DNA of 64,000 nt, from contig JACAUB010000001.1 in assembly GCA_013390605.1 (NCBI GenBank), positions 1,631,375-1,695,374 of the forward strand, read 5' to 3'. This document shows positions 43,395-52,801 of the stretch, one piece after another (the stretch's first letter is position 1; every line of letters begins with the position of its first letter). This DNA is from Bacteroidota bacterium (GTDB lineage Bacteria; Bacteroidota; Bacteroidia; Bacteroidales; Cfx3-03). The notes under the pieces are model-generated. The model did no database searches, was not told where the DNA came from, and saw only the letters and a program-made list of their open reading frames with translations. A program made the position numbers and the translations under genes.

Positions 43395-44885
43395 ATGAAA
43401 CTTAATGAATTGTCTACCAGAAAGAAATTAATGTGGGGTGGGATTATCATACTTGCCTTGATGTTGGGTGTAGCCACAATGTCGTATTTAAATCGAAATG
43501 CATTGGCCCGGATGAACGAACGTGTTCAGGCTTCTGCTAAGGTCAGTCAACAAATAACAGAGCTTAAGGTTGACTTAAATAGAAATTGGGGACTGGTACT
43601 GGAGATGATGATGGTTAGGAATACTGCTGAATTAGAAAAACTCAAGGCTGAAATTGATTCAAGCGATACCTATTTTAATAAAAACCTAAGTAGTATCGAA
43701 CAGTATTATCAACTCGATCAAAATCAGATTGATAAAATAAATAGCCTGAAAAAAGAATTTGATAAATTTAGAACTAAGCGCCAAAATCAAATTGGACTTA
43801 TTGCTAAAGGAAAAATGGAAGAGGCAAGGACAGTGTCGGATGAGCAGATCAGACCGCTTTATGAATCGATTTTGAGTATTCTCGATAATCAAAGCAAGCG
43901 AGAATATGTCATTGTTGATCAACTTAGACGTCAGGATGAAGATGAGGCATTAAGTTCGCTCATCATGGTTTTATCTGTTGGCTTTGCTTTTATGTTTGTT
44001 AGTTTCTTTATGGCACGATTGATTGTGAAAATGTTCCGTCGGATTAATCATGAAATTAATGATGGTATCACAATATTAAGTTCATCTGCAAGTGAAATTC
44101 TTTCAACAGCAACAGAAGTAAGTACTGGTGCAACTGAAACAGCTACAGCGATGGCTGAAACTACTACAACAGTAGAAGAAGTTCGTCAAACGGCACTGCT
44201 TACTAACCAGAAAGCAAATAATGTAGTAGATAGTTCGCAGAAAGCACTTCAGGCAGCTCAACTAGGAAAACGTGCTGTTGTTGATACGATAGATGGTATG
44301 AAACGGATTAACAACCAGATGAATGTTGTTTCTGAAAGTGTAATGAAATTGTCAGAGCAAAGCAGAACCATTGGTGAGATAACCCTGACAGTAAATGATC
44401 TGGCTGATCAATCTAACCTCTTAGCCGTAAATGCTGCTATTGAAGCAGCAAAGGCCGGCGAACATGGACGAGGATTTGCAATTGTAGCTCAGGAAATCAG
44501 AAGTTTGGCTGAACAGTCAAAGCATGCCACAGCTCAGATTAAAGATATTCTGAATGACATTCAAAAGGCGATGAACTCAGCTGTAAATGCAACTGAAGAG
44601 GGCGTGAAGGCTGTTGAAAATGGGCTACATCTCTCAGAACAGAGTGGTGAGGTTATTCAAGTGCTTTCTGATAGTGTAAATGAAGCAGCTCAATCTGCCA
44701 TGCTAATTGCTTCGTCTAGTCAGCAACAGATGGCCGGGATGAATCAGATTGTTCCTGCAATGGAGAATATCAAGCAGGCTAGCGAACAGAATGTTATAGG
44801 TACCAAGCAAACTCAAATTGCAGCAAATAGCCTGAATGATTTGAGTAAAAACCTAAAGATGATTTCTGAGAAATATAAAGTTTAA
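43395..44885 (+). CDS. Methyl-accepting chemotaxis protein (WspA-like), no visible HAMP
   Basis: Membrane chemoreceptor of 496 aa. Transmembrane helices lie at about 11-31 and 187-211; the roughly 155 residues between them look like a four-helix-bundle sensor (4HB_MCP). The cytoplasmic part is a coiled-coil signalling domain with the kinase-binding tip [20 protein letters not shown] near 340 and [18 protein letters not shown]. Flanking helices contain adaptor Glu/Gln pairs suited to CheR/CheB action ([20 protein letters not shown]). After TM2 the sequence goes into the signalling helix in about 40 residues, and I see no proper HAMP domain. There is no C-terminal CheR-tethering pentapeptide. 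The ligand is unknown; surface contact is suggested only by the Wsp analogy. Confidence 0.92.
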   Translation: MKLNELSTRKKLMWGGIIILALMLGVATMSYLNRNALARMNERVQASAKVSQQITELKVDLNRNWGLVLEMMMVRNTAELEKLKAEIDSSDTYFNKNLSSIEQYYQLDQNQIDKINSLKKEFDKFRTKRQNQIGLIAKGKMEEARTVSDEQIRPLYESILSILDNQSKREYVIVDQLRRQDEDEALSSLIMVLSVGFAFMFVSFFMARLIVKMFRRINHEINDGITILSSSASEILSTATEVSTGATETATAMAETTTTVEEVRQTALLTNQKANNVVDSSQKALQAAQLGKRAVVDTIDGMKRINNQMNVVSESVMKLSEQSRTIGEITLTVNDLADQSNLLAVNAAIEAAKAGEHGRGFAIVAQEIRSLAEQSKHATAQIKDILNDIQKAMNSAVNATEEGVKAVENGLHLSEQSGEVIQVLSDSVNEAAQSAMLIASSSQQQMAGMNQIVPAMENIKQASEQNVIGTKQTQIAANSLNDLSKNLKMISEKYKV

Positions 44886-44894
44886 TCGAGGTTT

Positions 44895-47264
44895 ATGGAT
44901 AAGAAACAGGAAGCGTTTCTTCGCGAGCTCCTCGCTGATTTCATGATCGAAGCAGCAGAACATCAACAAGCGATCATAAGCGGGCTATTAGAACTGGAAA
45001 AGAGTCTGAATGAGAAGGATCAACAAAAAGTTGTTGAGACTACTTTCCGTGAGATGCATAGCTTGAAAGGAGCTGCACGTGCGGTGAATATTGTTGAAGT
45101 AGAACGCCTTTGCCAAGGTCTTGAAAGTGTATTATCTCTTTTAAAGCAAAGAAATATTTCGATATCGAAATATTTCTTTGACACCATGCATGGTGCTATG
45201 GATTTATTGAATCAATATATTATCGATATTGCTGAAAAGAAAAAAACTGTTTCGAATGATCAATTGGTTAATACATTAAAAGATGTACAGTCATTGTGTG
45301 TCGGAACTGCTCCTGTAGTAAAAAAGACGACTTTACAAGCTATGTCATTTGATGATGAACCAGAGGATCTTTCAGTTAAAAAGACTTCCTCATCAGCTTC
45401 TTTAGCCGTTTTAGCCAATACTCAAAGTCTTAATCCTGTGGAAGATGAAATCGAATCTGATGATTTTAGTCCACCTACCGGACAAACTATACCGATGGTA
45501 AGTAATGTAACCGAACCCGTTGATATAGCGTCTCCTTATTATACAAAAAAGGAAGCAAAGGTTGTTCATCAAGAGGTGACCGGACTAAAAGATACAGTTA
45601 GAATACCTGTTTCTAAATTATCTGGTTTGCTTAATCAGGCAGAAGAGTTAATTACAGCCAAGAATATGTTTGGGCATGATTTAAAAGAGTTGAAAAGAGT
45701 AGGTCTTCAATATCATAAAACAAAAGACAAATCAGTCAATTCTGTTGAGGGTTCAAGCCTTATGCGCGAAGATATTTCTATCCTTGCCAAAAATATGGAC
45801 CAGCATTACCGAATAATGGCCAGGACTGTTGACGATCTTTTATTTAGTATTAAAAACACGCTCTTACTGCCTTTTTCGACCATCCTTGATCTTTTTCCAA
45901 AGCTGGTACGCGATCTGGCAAAAGACACGAAGAAAGAGATAATATTCACGGTTATTGGTGCCGAGATGGAGATTGACCGACGTATCCTTGAAAAGATTAA
46001 AGATCCGATTATTCATCTCTTGCGTAATTGTATTGATCATGGAATTGAATTGCCTGAAGAACGCCTGAAGAAAAATAAGTCTCGTTCGGGCGATATTAAT
46101 CTCGTCATTGAAAAATTTAATGATGGAGAAATCACCTTGACGATTAGTGATGACGGAGTGGGTATCGAAAAAGAAAAAGTGATTGAGTCGTCAATAAAAT
46201 TGGGTATCATCTCTCCTGAAAAAGCTGAGAAGCTAACCGATATGGAGATCTCCAATCTGATCTTTAATTCCGGATTATCTACAAGTCCTTTTATTACCGA
46301 CTTATCTGGTCACGGCTTAGGACTAGCGATTGTTTCTGAATGTGTTACACAGATAGGAGGCTCCATTAATGTTGATTTTGAAAAAGATAAGGGAACTAAA
46401 TTTATTATTACCCTTCCCGTAACATTACAAACATTTAGAGGTATTCTGGTGAAAATTGGAGAGAACCAGTTTATTATTACCATAAATGCTATTGAAAAAG
46501 CAATTAGAGTTAAAGCTTCAGATATTAAAACGATAGAGAACAGAGATACTGTTTTATATAACGGTGAGAATATAGGTCTTGTTTGGTTAGACCAAGTGCT
46601 GAATTTTTCAACTAAAAAGCAAAGAATTGATCGGGATAATTATTTACCGGCATTGGTGTTGGTATCCGGACAACAACGTATTGCTTTTATAGTCGATTCA
46701 ATACTTGATGAACACGAAGGAATTATTAAAGATTTAGGGTCGCAATTAATTAATGTCAGAAATGTTTCGGGTGCTACTCTTTTAGGAAACGGAAGGGTTG
46801 TTCCTGTACTAAATGCAATACAATTGATTGAAGAGGCAAATTCTTTCTTGCCACAGGGATATTTAATATCCAATATTGAGTCAGAAGAAGCTACAGTTGA
46901 GAAGCAACGTGTTTTAGTTGCAGATGATTCTATTACCTCGCGTTCTTTATTACGGAATATTGTAGAGTCGGCTGGCTTTATTGTGAAAACTGCTGTTGAT
47001 GGATTTGAAGCCTATAAGTTATTACAGGAAGAGACTTTTGATTTGGTGGTTTCTGATATAGAGATGCCCAGATTGAATGGTTTTGAATTGACTGTAAAGA
47101 TTCGAAATGATAAAAAAATATCTGATTTGCCTATCGTGCTTGTTACTGCATTAGAACAGCCTTCAGACAGACAACGTGGAATGGAGTCGGGAGCCAATGC
47201 TTATATTGTTAAAAGCAGTTTTGAGCAAAGTAATTTAATTGATGCAATCAATAGATTGATTTAG
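44895..47264 (+). CDS. Hybrid CheA histidine kinase with receiver domain (WspE-like)
   Basis: Central kinase of the operon, 789 aa. The Hpt domain (about 1-110) has the phosphorylated H55 in MHSLKGAAR. A long linker leads to the dimerisation domain (about 232-340, RIPVSKLSGLLNQAEELITAK). The ATPase (about 370-510) has HLLRNCIDHGIE, ISDDGVGIEK and GHGLGLAIV. A CheW-like domain is at about 510-655. It ends in a receiver domain (about 670-789, RVLVADDSITSR, phospho-acceptor D721 in VVSDIEMP). This domain order is that of WspE. The attached receiver may act as a phosphate sink or as an internal step in signal transfer. Nine bases separate it from the MCP gene. Confidence 0.95.
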   Translation: MDKKQEAFLRELLADFMIEAAEHQQAIISGLLELEKSLNEKDQQKVVETTFREMHSLKGAARAVNIVEVERLCQGLESVLSLLKQRNISISKYFFDTMHGAMDLLNQYIIDIAEKKKTVSNDQLVNTLKDVQSLCVGTAPVVKKTTLQAMSFDDEPEDLSVKKTSSSASLAVLANTQSLNPVEDEIESDDFSPPTGQTIPMVSNVTEPVDIASPYYTKKEAKVVHQEVTGLKDTVRIPVSKLSGLLNQAEELITAKNMFGHDLKELKRVGLQYHKTKDKSVNSVEGSSLMREDISILAKNMDQHYRIMARTVDDLLFSIKNTLLLPFSTILDLFPKLVRDLAKDTKKEIIFTVIGAEMEIDRRILEKIKDPIIHLLRNCIDHGIELPEERLKKNKSRSGDINLVIEKFNDGEITLTISDDGVGIEKEKVIESSIKLGIISPEKAEKLTDMEISNLIFNSGLSTSPFITDLSGHGLGLAIVSECVTQIGGSINVDFEKDKGTKFIITLPVTLQTFRGILVKIGENQFIITINAIEKAIRVKASDIKTIENRDTVLYNGENIGLVWLDQVLNFSTKKQRIDRDNYLPALVLVSGQQRIAFIVDSILDEHEGIIKDLGSQLINVRNVSGATLLGNGRVVPVLNAIQLIEEANSFLPQGYLISNIESEEATVEKQRVLVADDSITSRSLLRNIVESAGFIVKTAVDGFEAYKLLQEETFDLVVSDIEMPRLNGFELTVKIRNDKKISDLPIVLVTALEQPSDRQRGMESGANAYIVKSSFEQSNLIDAINRLI

Positions 47265-47292
47265 TGTCTATCTTTAATGTTTTGTTGATATT

Positions 47293-48360
47293 ATGCCTAT
47301 GACCAATCGCAAAATTAAAATACTCATCGCAGATGATTCATTGACAGTAAGAAATTTTCTGGTCAAGGTATTTTCTTTAGATCCTGGTATAGAGGTTATA
47401 GGAACGGCTATTGATGGGCAGGAAGCCATTGAGTTTGTTAAAAAAAACAGACCAGATATCATTACTATGGATATCAATATGCCACGTTTAGATGGTTTTG
47501 AAGCTACGCTTAAAATAATGCAAGAGAATCCCATTCCAATTGTCATTGTCAGTGGAGATTATAATACCACTGATACTGCTAAAACATTTAAAGCATTAGA
47601 GTGTGGTGCTGTTGCAATTCTTCCCCGACCGGTCGGTGTCGGAAACCCCGATTTTGATGAAACCGTTCATCGCTTTGTTTCTAATGTCAAGCTGCTTTCA
47701 GAAGTTAAGGTCATACGACGTTGGAACAGAATTTATAACTCTTCCGTTACGCAAGAAAACCCGAATACAATAAAGGATATTACTCAACCTATCCGAATCA
47801 TTACTTTGGGAGCTTCTGCAGGCGGACCACTTGTGTTACAACAGATTTTGAAAAATATTCCTTCTAATATCTCTGTTCCAATTCTAATAGTTCAGCATCT
47901 TGATGTTGAGTTTGCACAGGGTTATGCTGATTGGTTAAATATCCAATCAAATATTCCGATTAAAATAGCTAAAGATGGCGACATCTTAACTGCAGGAGTA
48001 GCTTATATGGCTCCGGGTAATCACCACATAGGCGTTAAAGCATATAACACAATTCTGGTATCTAAAGATTCAAAGGAAAAAGGACATCGTCCTTCGGTTG
48101 CTTTTATGTTTAGAAGTGTACGTGAAGTTTTTCGTAATCAGGTATTAGCCATAATACTTTCAGGAATGGGCGATGATGGTGCAGAAGAGTTAAAATTATT
48201 AAAAGACAAAGGTGCAATCACGATTGCGCAAGACTTTGACAGCTCACTTATTCATGGTATGCCGGGCGAAGCTATACGAATTGGTGCCGCCAGTTATATC
48301 TTATCACCTGATCAAATTATTCAATTTATTAAAAGAAACGTTTCATTATCAATAAAATAA
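47293..48360 (+). CDS. CheB protein-glutamate methylesterase (WspF-like)
   Basis: Two-domain methylesterase of 355 aa that removes methyl groups from the MCP when phosphorylated. The receiver domain (about 7-125) has KILIADDSLTVR and phospho-acceptor D60 in IITMDINMPRLDG. The catalytic domain (about 165-350) has the triad residues S175 in LGASAGGP, His in IVQHLD and Asp in ILSGMGDDGA, and ends in SLIHGMPGEAIRIGAA. All catalytic residues are present. It lies 28 bp after CheA and 5 bp before the terminal kinase gene, so all are surely co-transcribed. Confidence 0.95.
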   Translation: MPMTNRKIKILIADDSLTVRNFLVKVFSLDPGIEVIGTAIDGQEAIEFVKKNRPDIITMDINMPRLDGFEATLKIMQENPIPIVIVSGDYNTTDTAKTFKALECGAVAILPRPVGVGNPDFDETVHRFVSNVKLLSEVKVIRRWNRIYNSSVTQENPNTIKDITQPIRIITLGASAGGPLVLQQILKNIPSNISVPILIVQHLDVEFAQGYADWLNIQSNIPIKIAKDGDILTAGVAYMAPGNHHIGVKAYNTILVSKDSKEKGHRPSVAFMFRSVREVFRNQVLAIILSGMGDDGAEELKLLKDKGAITIAQDFDSSLIHGMPGEAIRIGAASYILSPDQIIQFIKRNVSLSIK

Positions 48361-48365
48361 GTATT

Positions 48366-49622
48366 ATGAATTCGTATATGAATTTTAATTCAAAACTCGG
48401 AAACATCCTTGTTGTAGAAGATTCACCAGTACAAGCAAAGAAAATCAAATTTCTTTTAGAAGAGAATGGTTTAAATGTGATGGTTTGTCCCAATGGTAAA
48501 CTGGCTCTTGAGGCTATTGCCGAAGTACATCCATTATTAATCATTAGTGATATTGTAATGCCCGAGATGGATGGATATGAATTCTGTTCAATTTTAAAGA
48601 ATGACGTCAATTTTAGAGAGATTCCTGTAATATTGCTTACCTCTCTTCATGATCCGCTTGATATAATTAAAGGACTTCAATCCGGAGCCGACAATTTTAT
48701 TACAAAACCCTATGATGAGAAATATCTATTATCAAGAATCCAATATCTGTTAGCTAATCGCTCTATCCGACAAAGTGGTGGTGCTGAGATGGTGATTGAG
48801 ATTGTATTCCGGGGCCAGAAATATGCTATCAACTCTGAGAAGAAACAGATTCTGGATCTGTTATTATCAATATACGAAGCAGCGATCCAGAAAAATGATG
48901 AGTTAATTCAGGCCCAGGCTCAGTTGGAAGCTCTTAACGAAGATCTTATTTCTAAAAATAAAGAGTTAGAAGCCTTTGCCCGTACTGTTTCACATGATCT
49001 GCGATCACCACTGAGTAATGTAAATGGAATTGTTGACTTAATGGTTCAGGATTATTCAGATATATTGGATGATGAAGCCAGAAGTTTGTTGTCTATTATT
49101 AAAACCTCTGCACTTTCAATGACACATCTTATTGATGATTTATTGAAATTCTCACAGTCTGCTCATGCCAGTCTAGAGCCGGTTCCGGTCGATTTAAGTA
49201 GTATAGCTCATCAGGTAATAGAAAAATTACGTCATACTTACCCTGACAGGGTTGTATATGAATTTATTCAGGAGGGGTTAAATGTAAATGCCGATATGGG
49301 ATTAATGTCGATTGCATTAGATAATTTAATAGGAAATGCCTGGAAGTATACCGGAAATAAGAGTGTGGCGAAGATTCGTTTGGGAAGCCTTATAGAAAGA
49401 GGCGAAACGATCTATTATATTCAGGATAATGGTGCCGGTTTTGATATGAATAAGGCGGGTAAACTCTTTAAGCCCTTTGAGCGGCTGCATACACAACAGG
49501 AGTTTCCAGGAACAGGTGTCGGACTTGCCACTGTACAACGCATCATAGAACGTCATGGTGGTCGTTTATGGGCTGATAGCAGTGTAGGCAGAGGCGCTAC
49601 TTTTTATTTCACTTTACCTTAA
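48366..49622 (+). CDS. Response regulator-histidine kinase hybrid, operon output (WspR position)
   Basis: Cytoplasmic protein of 418 aa that joins a receiver (about 14-130, NILVVEDSPVQAKK, phospho-acceptor D62 in ISDIVMPEMDG, then KPYDEKY) to a histidine kinase through a coiled coil at about 170-200. HisKA holds H210 in VSHDLRSPLSNV; the ATPase has DNLIGNAWKYTG, IQDNGAGFD and GTGVGLATVQRII. It has no membrane segment or DNA-binding domain. It occupies the place of the diguanylate cyclase WspR. The likely flow is CheA to D62, which then tunes the kinase, and H210 to an unknown regulator elsewhere. Whether phosphorylation turns the kinase on or off cannot be read from sequence. Confidence 0.93.
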   Translation: MNSYMNFNSKLGNILVVEDSPVQAKKIKFLLEENGLNVMVCPNGKLALEAIAEVHPLLIISDIVMPEMDGYEFCSILKNDVNFREIPVILLTSLHDPLDIIKGLQSGADNFITKPYDEKYLLSRIQYLLANRSIRQSGGAEMVIEIVFRGQKYAINSEKKQILDLLLSIYEAAIQKNDELIQAQAQLEALNEDLISKNKELEAFARTVSHDLRSPLSNVNGIVDLMVQDYSDILDDEARSLLSIIKTSALSMTHLIDDLLKFSQSAHASLEPVPVDLSSIAHQVIEKLRHTYPDRVVYEFIQEGLNVNADMGLMSIALDNLIGNAWKYTGNKSVAKIRLGSLIERGETIYYIQDNGAGFDMNKAGKLFKPFERLHTQQEFPGTGVGLATVQRIIERHGGRLWADSSVGRGATFYFTLP

Positions 49623-49716
49623 ATTTGATATTTTATTTTTTTCCATTTATTTCTTGTTTTATTTCAATGCTCTTTAGACCTTTGACTATGAAAATTCAAA
49701 CCAAAAGTATATTGTA

Positions 49717-51699
49717 ATGACAACAACCCGTTTATCAAGAATTAGTTTTATACTGATGTTGGCTGCTTTATGTAGTGTTTCATTGGTAAGAGCCCAAAAG
49801 ACAGATACCTTGTGGCTTCAAAAGATTGATCTATCAAAAGTTACCCAGGGATGGGGAACTGCTCAACCCAATCTCTCAATTGGTGGAAACCCACTAACAA
49901 TTGCAGGTCAAATATTTAAAAATGGTGTCGGCTCTCATTCAGAAGGATTAATAAATCTGGATCTTAAGGGTGGTGCCCAACGTTTTCAAGCTATGGTTGG
50001 TCTTGATGATGAAGCTACAGGCCATAAAGGGAGTGTTATATTTTCTGTCTTAGCAGATAAAAAAGAGGTATTCAGAAGTCCACTCATGGTTTCTGGAACA
50101 AAAGCAGTTAAGATTGATTTAGATTTAAAAGGCGTAAAAAAATTATCACTTATCGTAGAAGATGGTGGTGATGGAACAGATTGGGATCATGGTGACTGGG
50201 CTAATGCTTTTATTCTTTATAAAGGCGTTAAACCTCAGACTATAGGTGAACTTCCTGCAAGTAAACCTTATATTCTGACGCCTCTTGAATCTCCTAAACC
50301 AAAAATCAATGGAGCAAAAGTATTTGGTGTTCGTCCTGGACATCCATTTATGTTTACTATAGCAGCTACCGGAACCAGACCAATGTCATTTATGGCAGAG
50401 AATTTACCTCAAGGTCTTTCTTTAGATGCTAAGACCGGAATTATCACTGGCGTTCTTAAAGATAGAGGTGAAACCATTGTTACATTAAAAGCTAAAAACA
50501 GCTTGGGTACTGCTACACGGAAACTCAAGATTGTTGTTGGGGATAAGATTGCGCTTACTCCTCCATTGGGTTGGAATAGCTGGAACTGCTTTGCAAATGC
50601 AGTTGATCAGGATAAAGTAAAAGCAGCTGCTGATGCTATGGTTAAATCAGGATTGATCAATCATGGATGGACCTACATCAATATGGATGATTGCTGGGAA
50701 ATAAAACCGGGTTCTACAGATCCTAAGCTCATGGGTGAACCTCGCGACGCTAATGGAATGATCAATATCAATAAAAAGTTCACCAACATGAAGGCGCTGA
50801 CTGATTATATTCATGCCAAAGGATTAAAGGCAGGTCTCTATTCATCACCTGGTCCTTTGACTTGTGCCGGATTTACAGCTTCATATCAGTTTGAAGATAA
50901 AGATGCTCAACAATGGGCTAATTGGGGCTTCGACTATATTAAATATGACTGGTGTTCTTATGGCAATATATCTAAAGGAGAAACTCTTGCTGAGCTCCAA
51001 AAACCTTATGTCGTTTTACGTAACGCATTAAATAAAGTAGATCGCGATATCTTATTCAGCTTCTGTCAATATGGAATGGGTAATGTTTGGGAGTGGGGAG
51101 AAGAAATTGGTGGTAACTGTTGGCGTACTACAGGTGATATCACTGACAGCTGGAGCAGCATGGCTGGTATTGGCTTTAAACAAGCTGGTCATGAAAAATA
51201 TGCTGGTCCGGGACATTGGAATGATCCTGACATGCTAGTTGTTGGTTTAGTAGGTTGGGGGCCTCAGCTTCATCCTTCACGCCTGACACCCGATGAACAA
51301 TACACACATATTTCACTTTGGTCGTTATTAGCATCACCTCTGCTCATCGGTTGTGATATGACACAGATGGATGCCTTCACTAAGAATCTTTTGACCAATG
51401 ACGAAGTTATTGAGATAAATCAGGATCCTCTCGGAAAACAAGCCAGTCAGGTTTCTAAAGAAGGTGGTCTTGAGATTTGGGTTAAAGAGCTCGAAGATGG
51501 TTCAAAAGCGGTAGGCCTGTTTAATCGAAACACTACAAAAGAAACTATTAAAGCAACATGGAGTTCACTTGGCTTAACCGGAAAACAAATTGCACGTGAT
51601 GTTTGGCGTCAGAAAGATCTAGGCACTTTTGCTGATTCTTTTTCAGCTATCGTTCCTGCTCATGGTGTAAAACTAATTACCGTTAGAAAAGCTAAATAA
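49717..51699 (+). CDS. GH27 alpha-galactosidase with NPCBM domain
   Basis: Exported glycosidase that removes terminal alpha-galactose, 660 aa. The signal peptide is about 1-26. An NPCBM carbohydrate-binding-type domain (about 35-170, NGVGSHSEGLINLDLKGG) and a putative Ig-like domain (about 200-275, LPQGLSLDAKTGIITGVL) precede the TIM barrel (about 282-570). The catalytic pair is D411 in IKYDWCSYG (nucleophile) and D477 in GDITDSW (acid/base). The barrel opens with TPPLGWNSWNCFA and NMDDCWE. A beta-sandwich tail follows. It lies 94 bp after the chemosensory operon and has a terminator of its own; no SusC/SusD genes are near, so a linked utilisation locus is not shown. Confidence 0.94.
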   Translation: MTTTRLSRISFILMLAALCSVSLVRAQKTDTLWLQKIDLSKVTQGWGTAQPNLSIGGNPLTIAGQIFKNGVGSHSEGLINLDLKGGAQRFQAMVGLDDEATGHKGSVIFSVLADKKEVFRSPLMVSGTKAVKIDLDLKGVKKLSLIVEDGGDGTDWDHGDWANAFILYKGVKPQTIGELPASKPYILTPLESPKPKINGAKVFGVRPGHPFMFTIAATGTRPMSFMAENLPQGLSLDAKTGIITGVLKDRGETIVTLKAKNSLGTATRKLKIVVGDKIALTPPLGWNSWNCFANAVDQDKVKAAADAMVKSGLINHGWTYINMDDCWEIKPGSTDPKLMGEPRDANGMININKKFTNMKALTDYIHAKGLKAGLYSSPGPLTCAGFTASYQFEDKDAQQWANWGFDYIKYDWCSYGNISKGETLAELQKPYVVLRNALNKVDRDILFSFCQYGMGNVWEWGEEIGGNCWRTTGDITDSWSSMAGIGFKQAGHEKYAGPGHWNDPDMLVVGLVGWGPQLHPSRLTPDEQYTHISLWSLLASPLLIGCDMTQMDAFTKNLLTNDEVIEINQDPLGKQASQVSKEGGLEIWVKELEDGSKAVGLFNRNTTKETIKATWSSLGLTGKQIARDVWRQKDLGTFADSFSAIVPAHGVKLITVRKAK

Positions 51700-51755
51700 A
51701 GCTATTAAAGCAATGTCATTTTGACGATTAGGAGAAAATCTCCTTATAAATACAT

Positions 51756-51797
51756 CGAGGCTATTCCTTTAAGAAGGATAGCCTCGGTTTTTGTTTT
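51756..51797 (+). terminator. Terminator of the GH27 gene
   Basis: CGAGGCTATTCCTT and AAGGATAGCCTCG pair with one bulged base and a 4-nt loop, followed by GTTTTTGTTTT. The preceding GTCATTTTGACG and GGAGAAAATCTCC words echo the palindrome family at 27792. Confidence 0.85.
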
Positions 51798-51849
51798 AAA
51801 GTAGTAAGTGTAGTGATTTAGAATTGATTTAGAAAATATTATAGAACGA

Positions 51850-52719
51850 TCACTTAGTTGTAATAGGTTTTACTTTAGTAGAAGCATAACAAGTAGAATA
51901 AGCTGCAAAATATCCGATTCCACCATTCGTGATGTTCGTTCTGACATTAGCAGAGGGACCACTGAAGAGTGGGTTTTTTTCTCCAACCTCAAGCTGAAGC
52001 TCCTGAATAAAGTTAAAGTAGTTTTTTGTTAAGGAACCTAATTGTAATTTTATCCGGTCACCTGTATGTATAACTTCCCAGTCCATATTCTGGTTCCAGT
52101 AAAGGACTGAAATTCCATTCGTATATCTTCCATTAAACAGTTTATCATCCGTAATAGTAACACGATCTAAGGTATCAGTCACGAGTACATCGTTTCTGTA
52201 TCCCCTGAAACAATAGAAATTTTCATCTAACGGATCTTGTGCATAAAGCTTTGTTTCCCAGGCTCCTTTTTTGAAGATATCTTGTTTGAACTCCATCTGT
52301 ATTGAATCGATTTTAAGCTGTTTCGGCATGGTTTCGGTTGCATCATATATCTTCTGACCATTTAGTGCCTCTTTTAGCTCAATGTGGAGTGAATAGGTCT
52401 TTCCCGGTATTCCAAAGAAAGTGGTTGGTGTTTCATAGCTGCCACTACCAACCGGCTTCTCCGTCAATATAGTTGTAGAACTGCCATCATTAATCGTTAC
52501 CAGAGCTCCGGTAACAGCAGGTGCCGGCTGATTATAGAAATAATCAGTCGAAGTCGCTAATTTAATCTTATGGGCTGTCGTATCAGTAGTAATAGCTCCA
52601 TCAACAACAAGTCGGGGAGAGGTATTGTCTAGTTTTATATTGATCTTTTCGGTGCATTGTACAAAGACAAATCCTAATAAACAAGGCAGTAAATATTTTA
52701 AAGTTTTCATGAAGTTCAT
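51850..52719 (-). CDS. DUF4249 lipoprotein
   Basis: Lipoprotein of 289 aa with lipobox-like FVFVQC (Cys22) after a short signal peptide. The mature part is beta-rich: NTSPRLVVDGAITTDTTAHKIKL, then GALVTINDGSS and YSLHIELKEALNG are the DUF4249 pattern. Such genes stand directly after TonB-dependent receptor genes throughout Bacteroidota, as here (82 bp), and the protein presumably sits at the receptor's outer or periplasmic side. Whether it binds the ligand is unknown. ATG 52711 three codons on would also be acceptable. Confidence 0.88.
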   Translation of the reverse strand: MNFMKTLKYLLPCLLGFVFVQCTEKINIKLDNTSPRLVVDGAITTDTTAHKIKLATSTDYFYNQPAPAVTGALVTINDGSSTTILTEKPVGSGSYETPTTFFGIPGKTYSLHIELKEALNGQKIYDATETMPKQLKIDSIQMEFKQDIFKKGAWETKLYAQDPLDENFYCFRGYRNDVLVTDTLDRVTITDDKLFNGRYTNGISVLYWNQNMDWEVIHTGDRIKLQLGSLTKNYFNFIQELQLEVGEKNPLFSGPSANVRTNITNGGIGYFAAYSTCYASTKVKPITTK

Positions 52720-52801
52720 AATTAGTCGTTGTTTTTCATTTTGATAAAATTCATAAGGAGATCACACCCGCACTGAATTTATAGATTTACCTCTGTCTGT
52801 G

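Noticed and set aside
40801..49622. Operon for flagellar or classical chemotaxis
   Set aside because: No flagellar, motor, CheY, CheZ, CheC or CheD genes are present, and CheA has a fused receiver as in non-flagellar systems.
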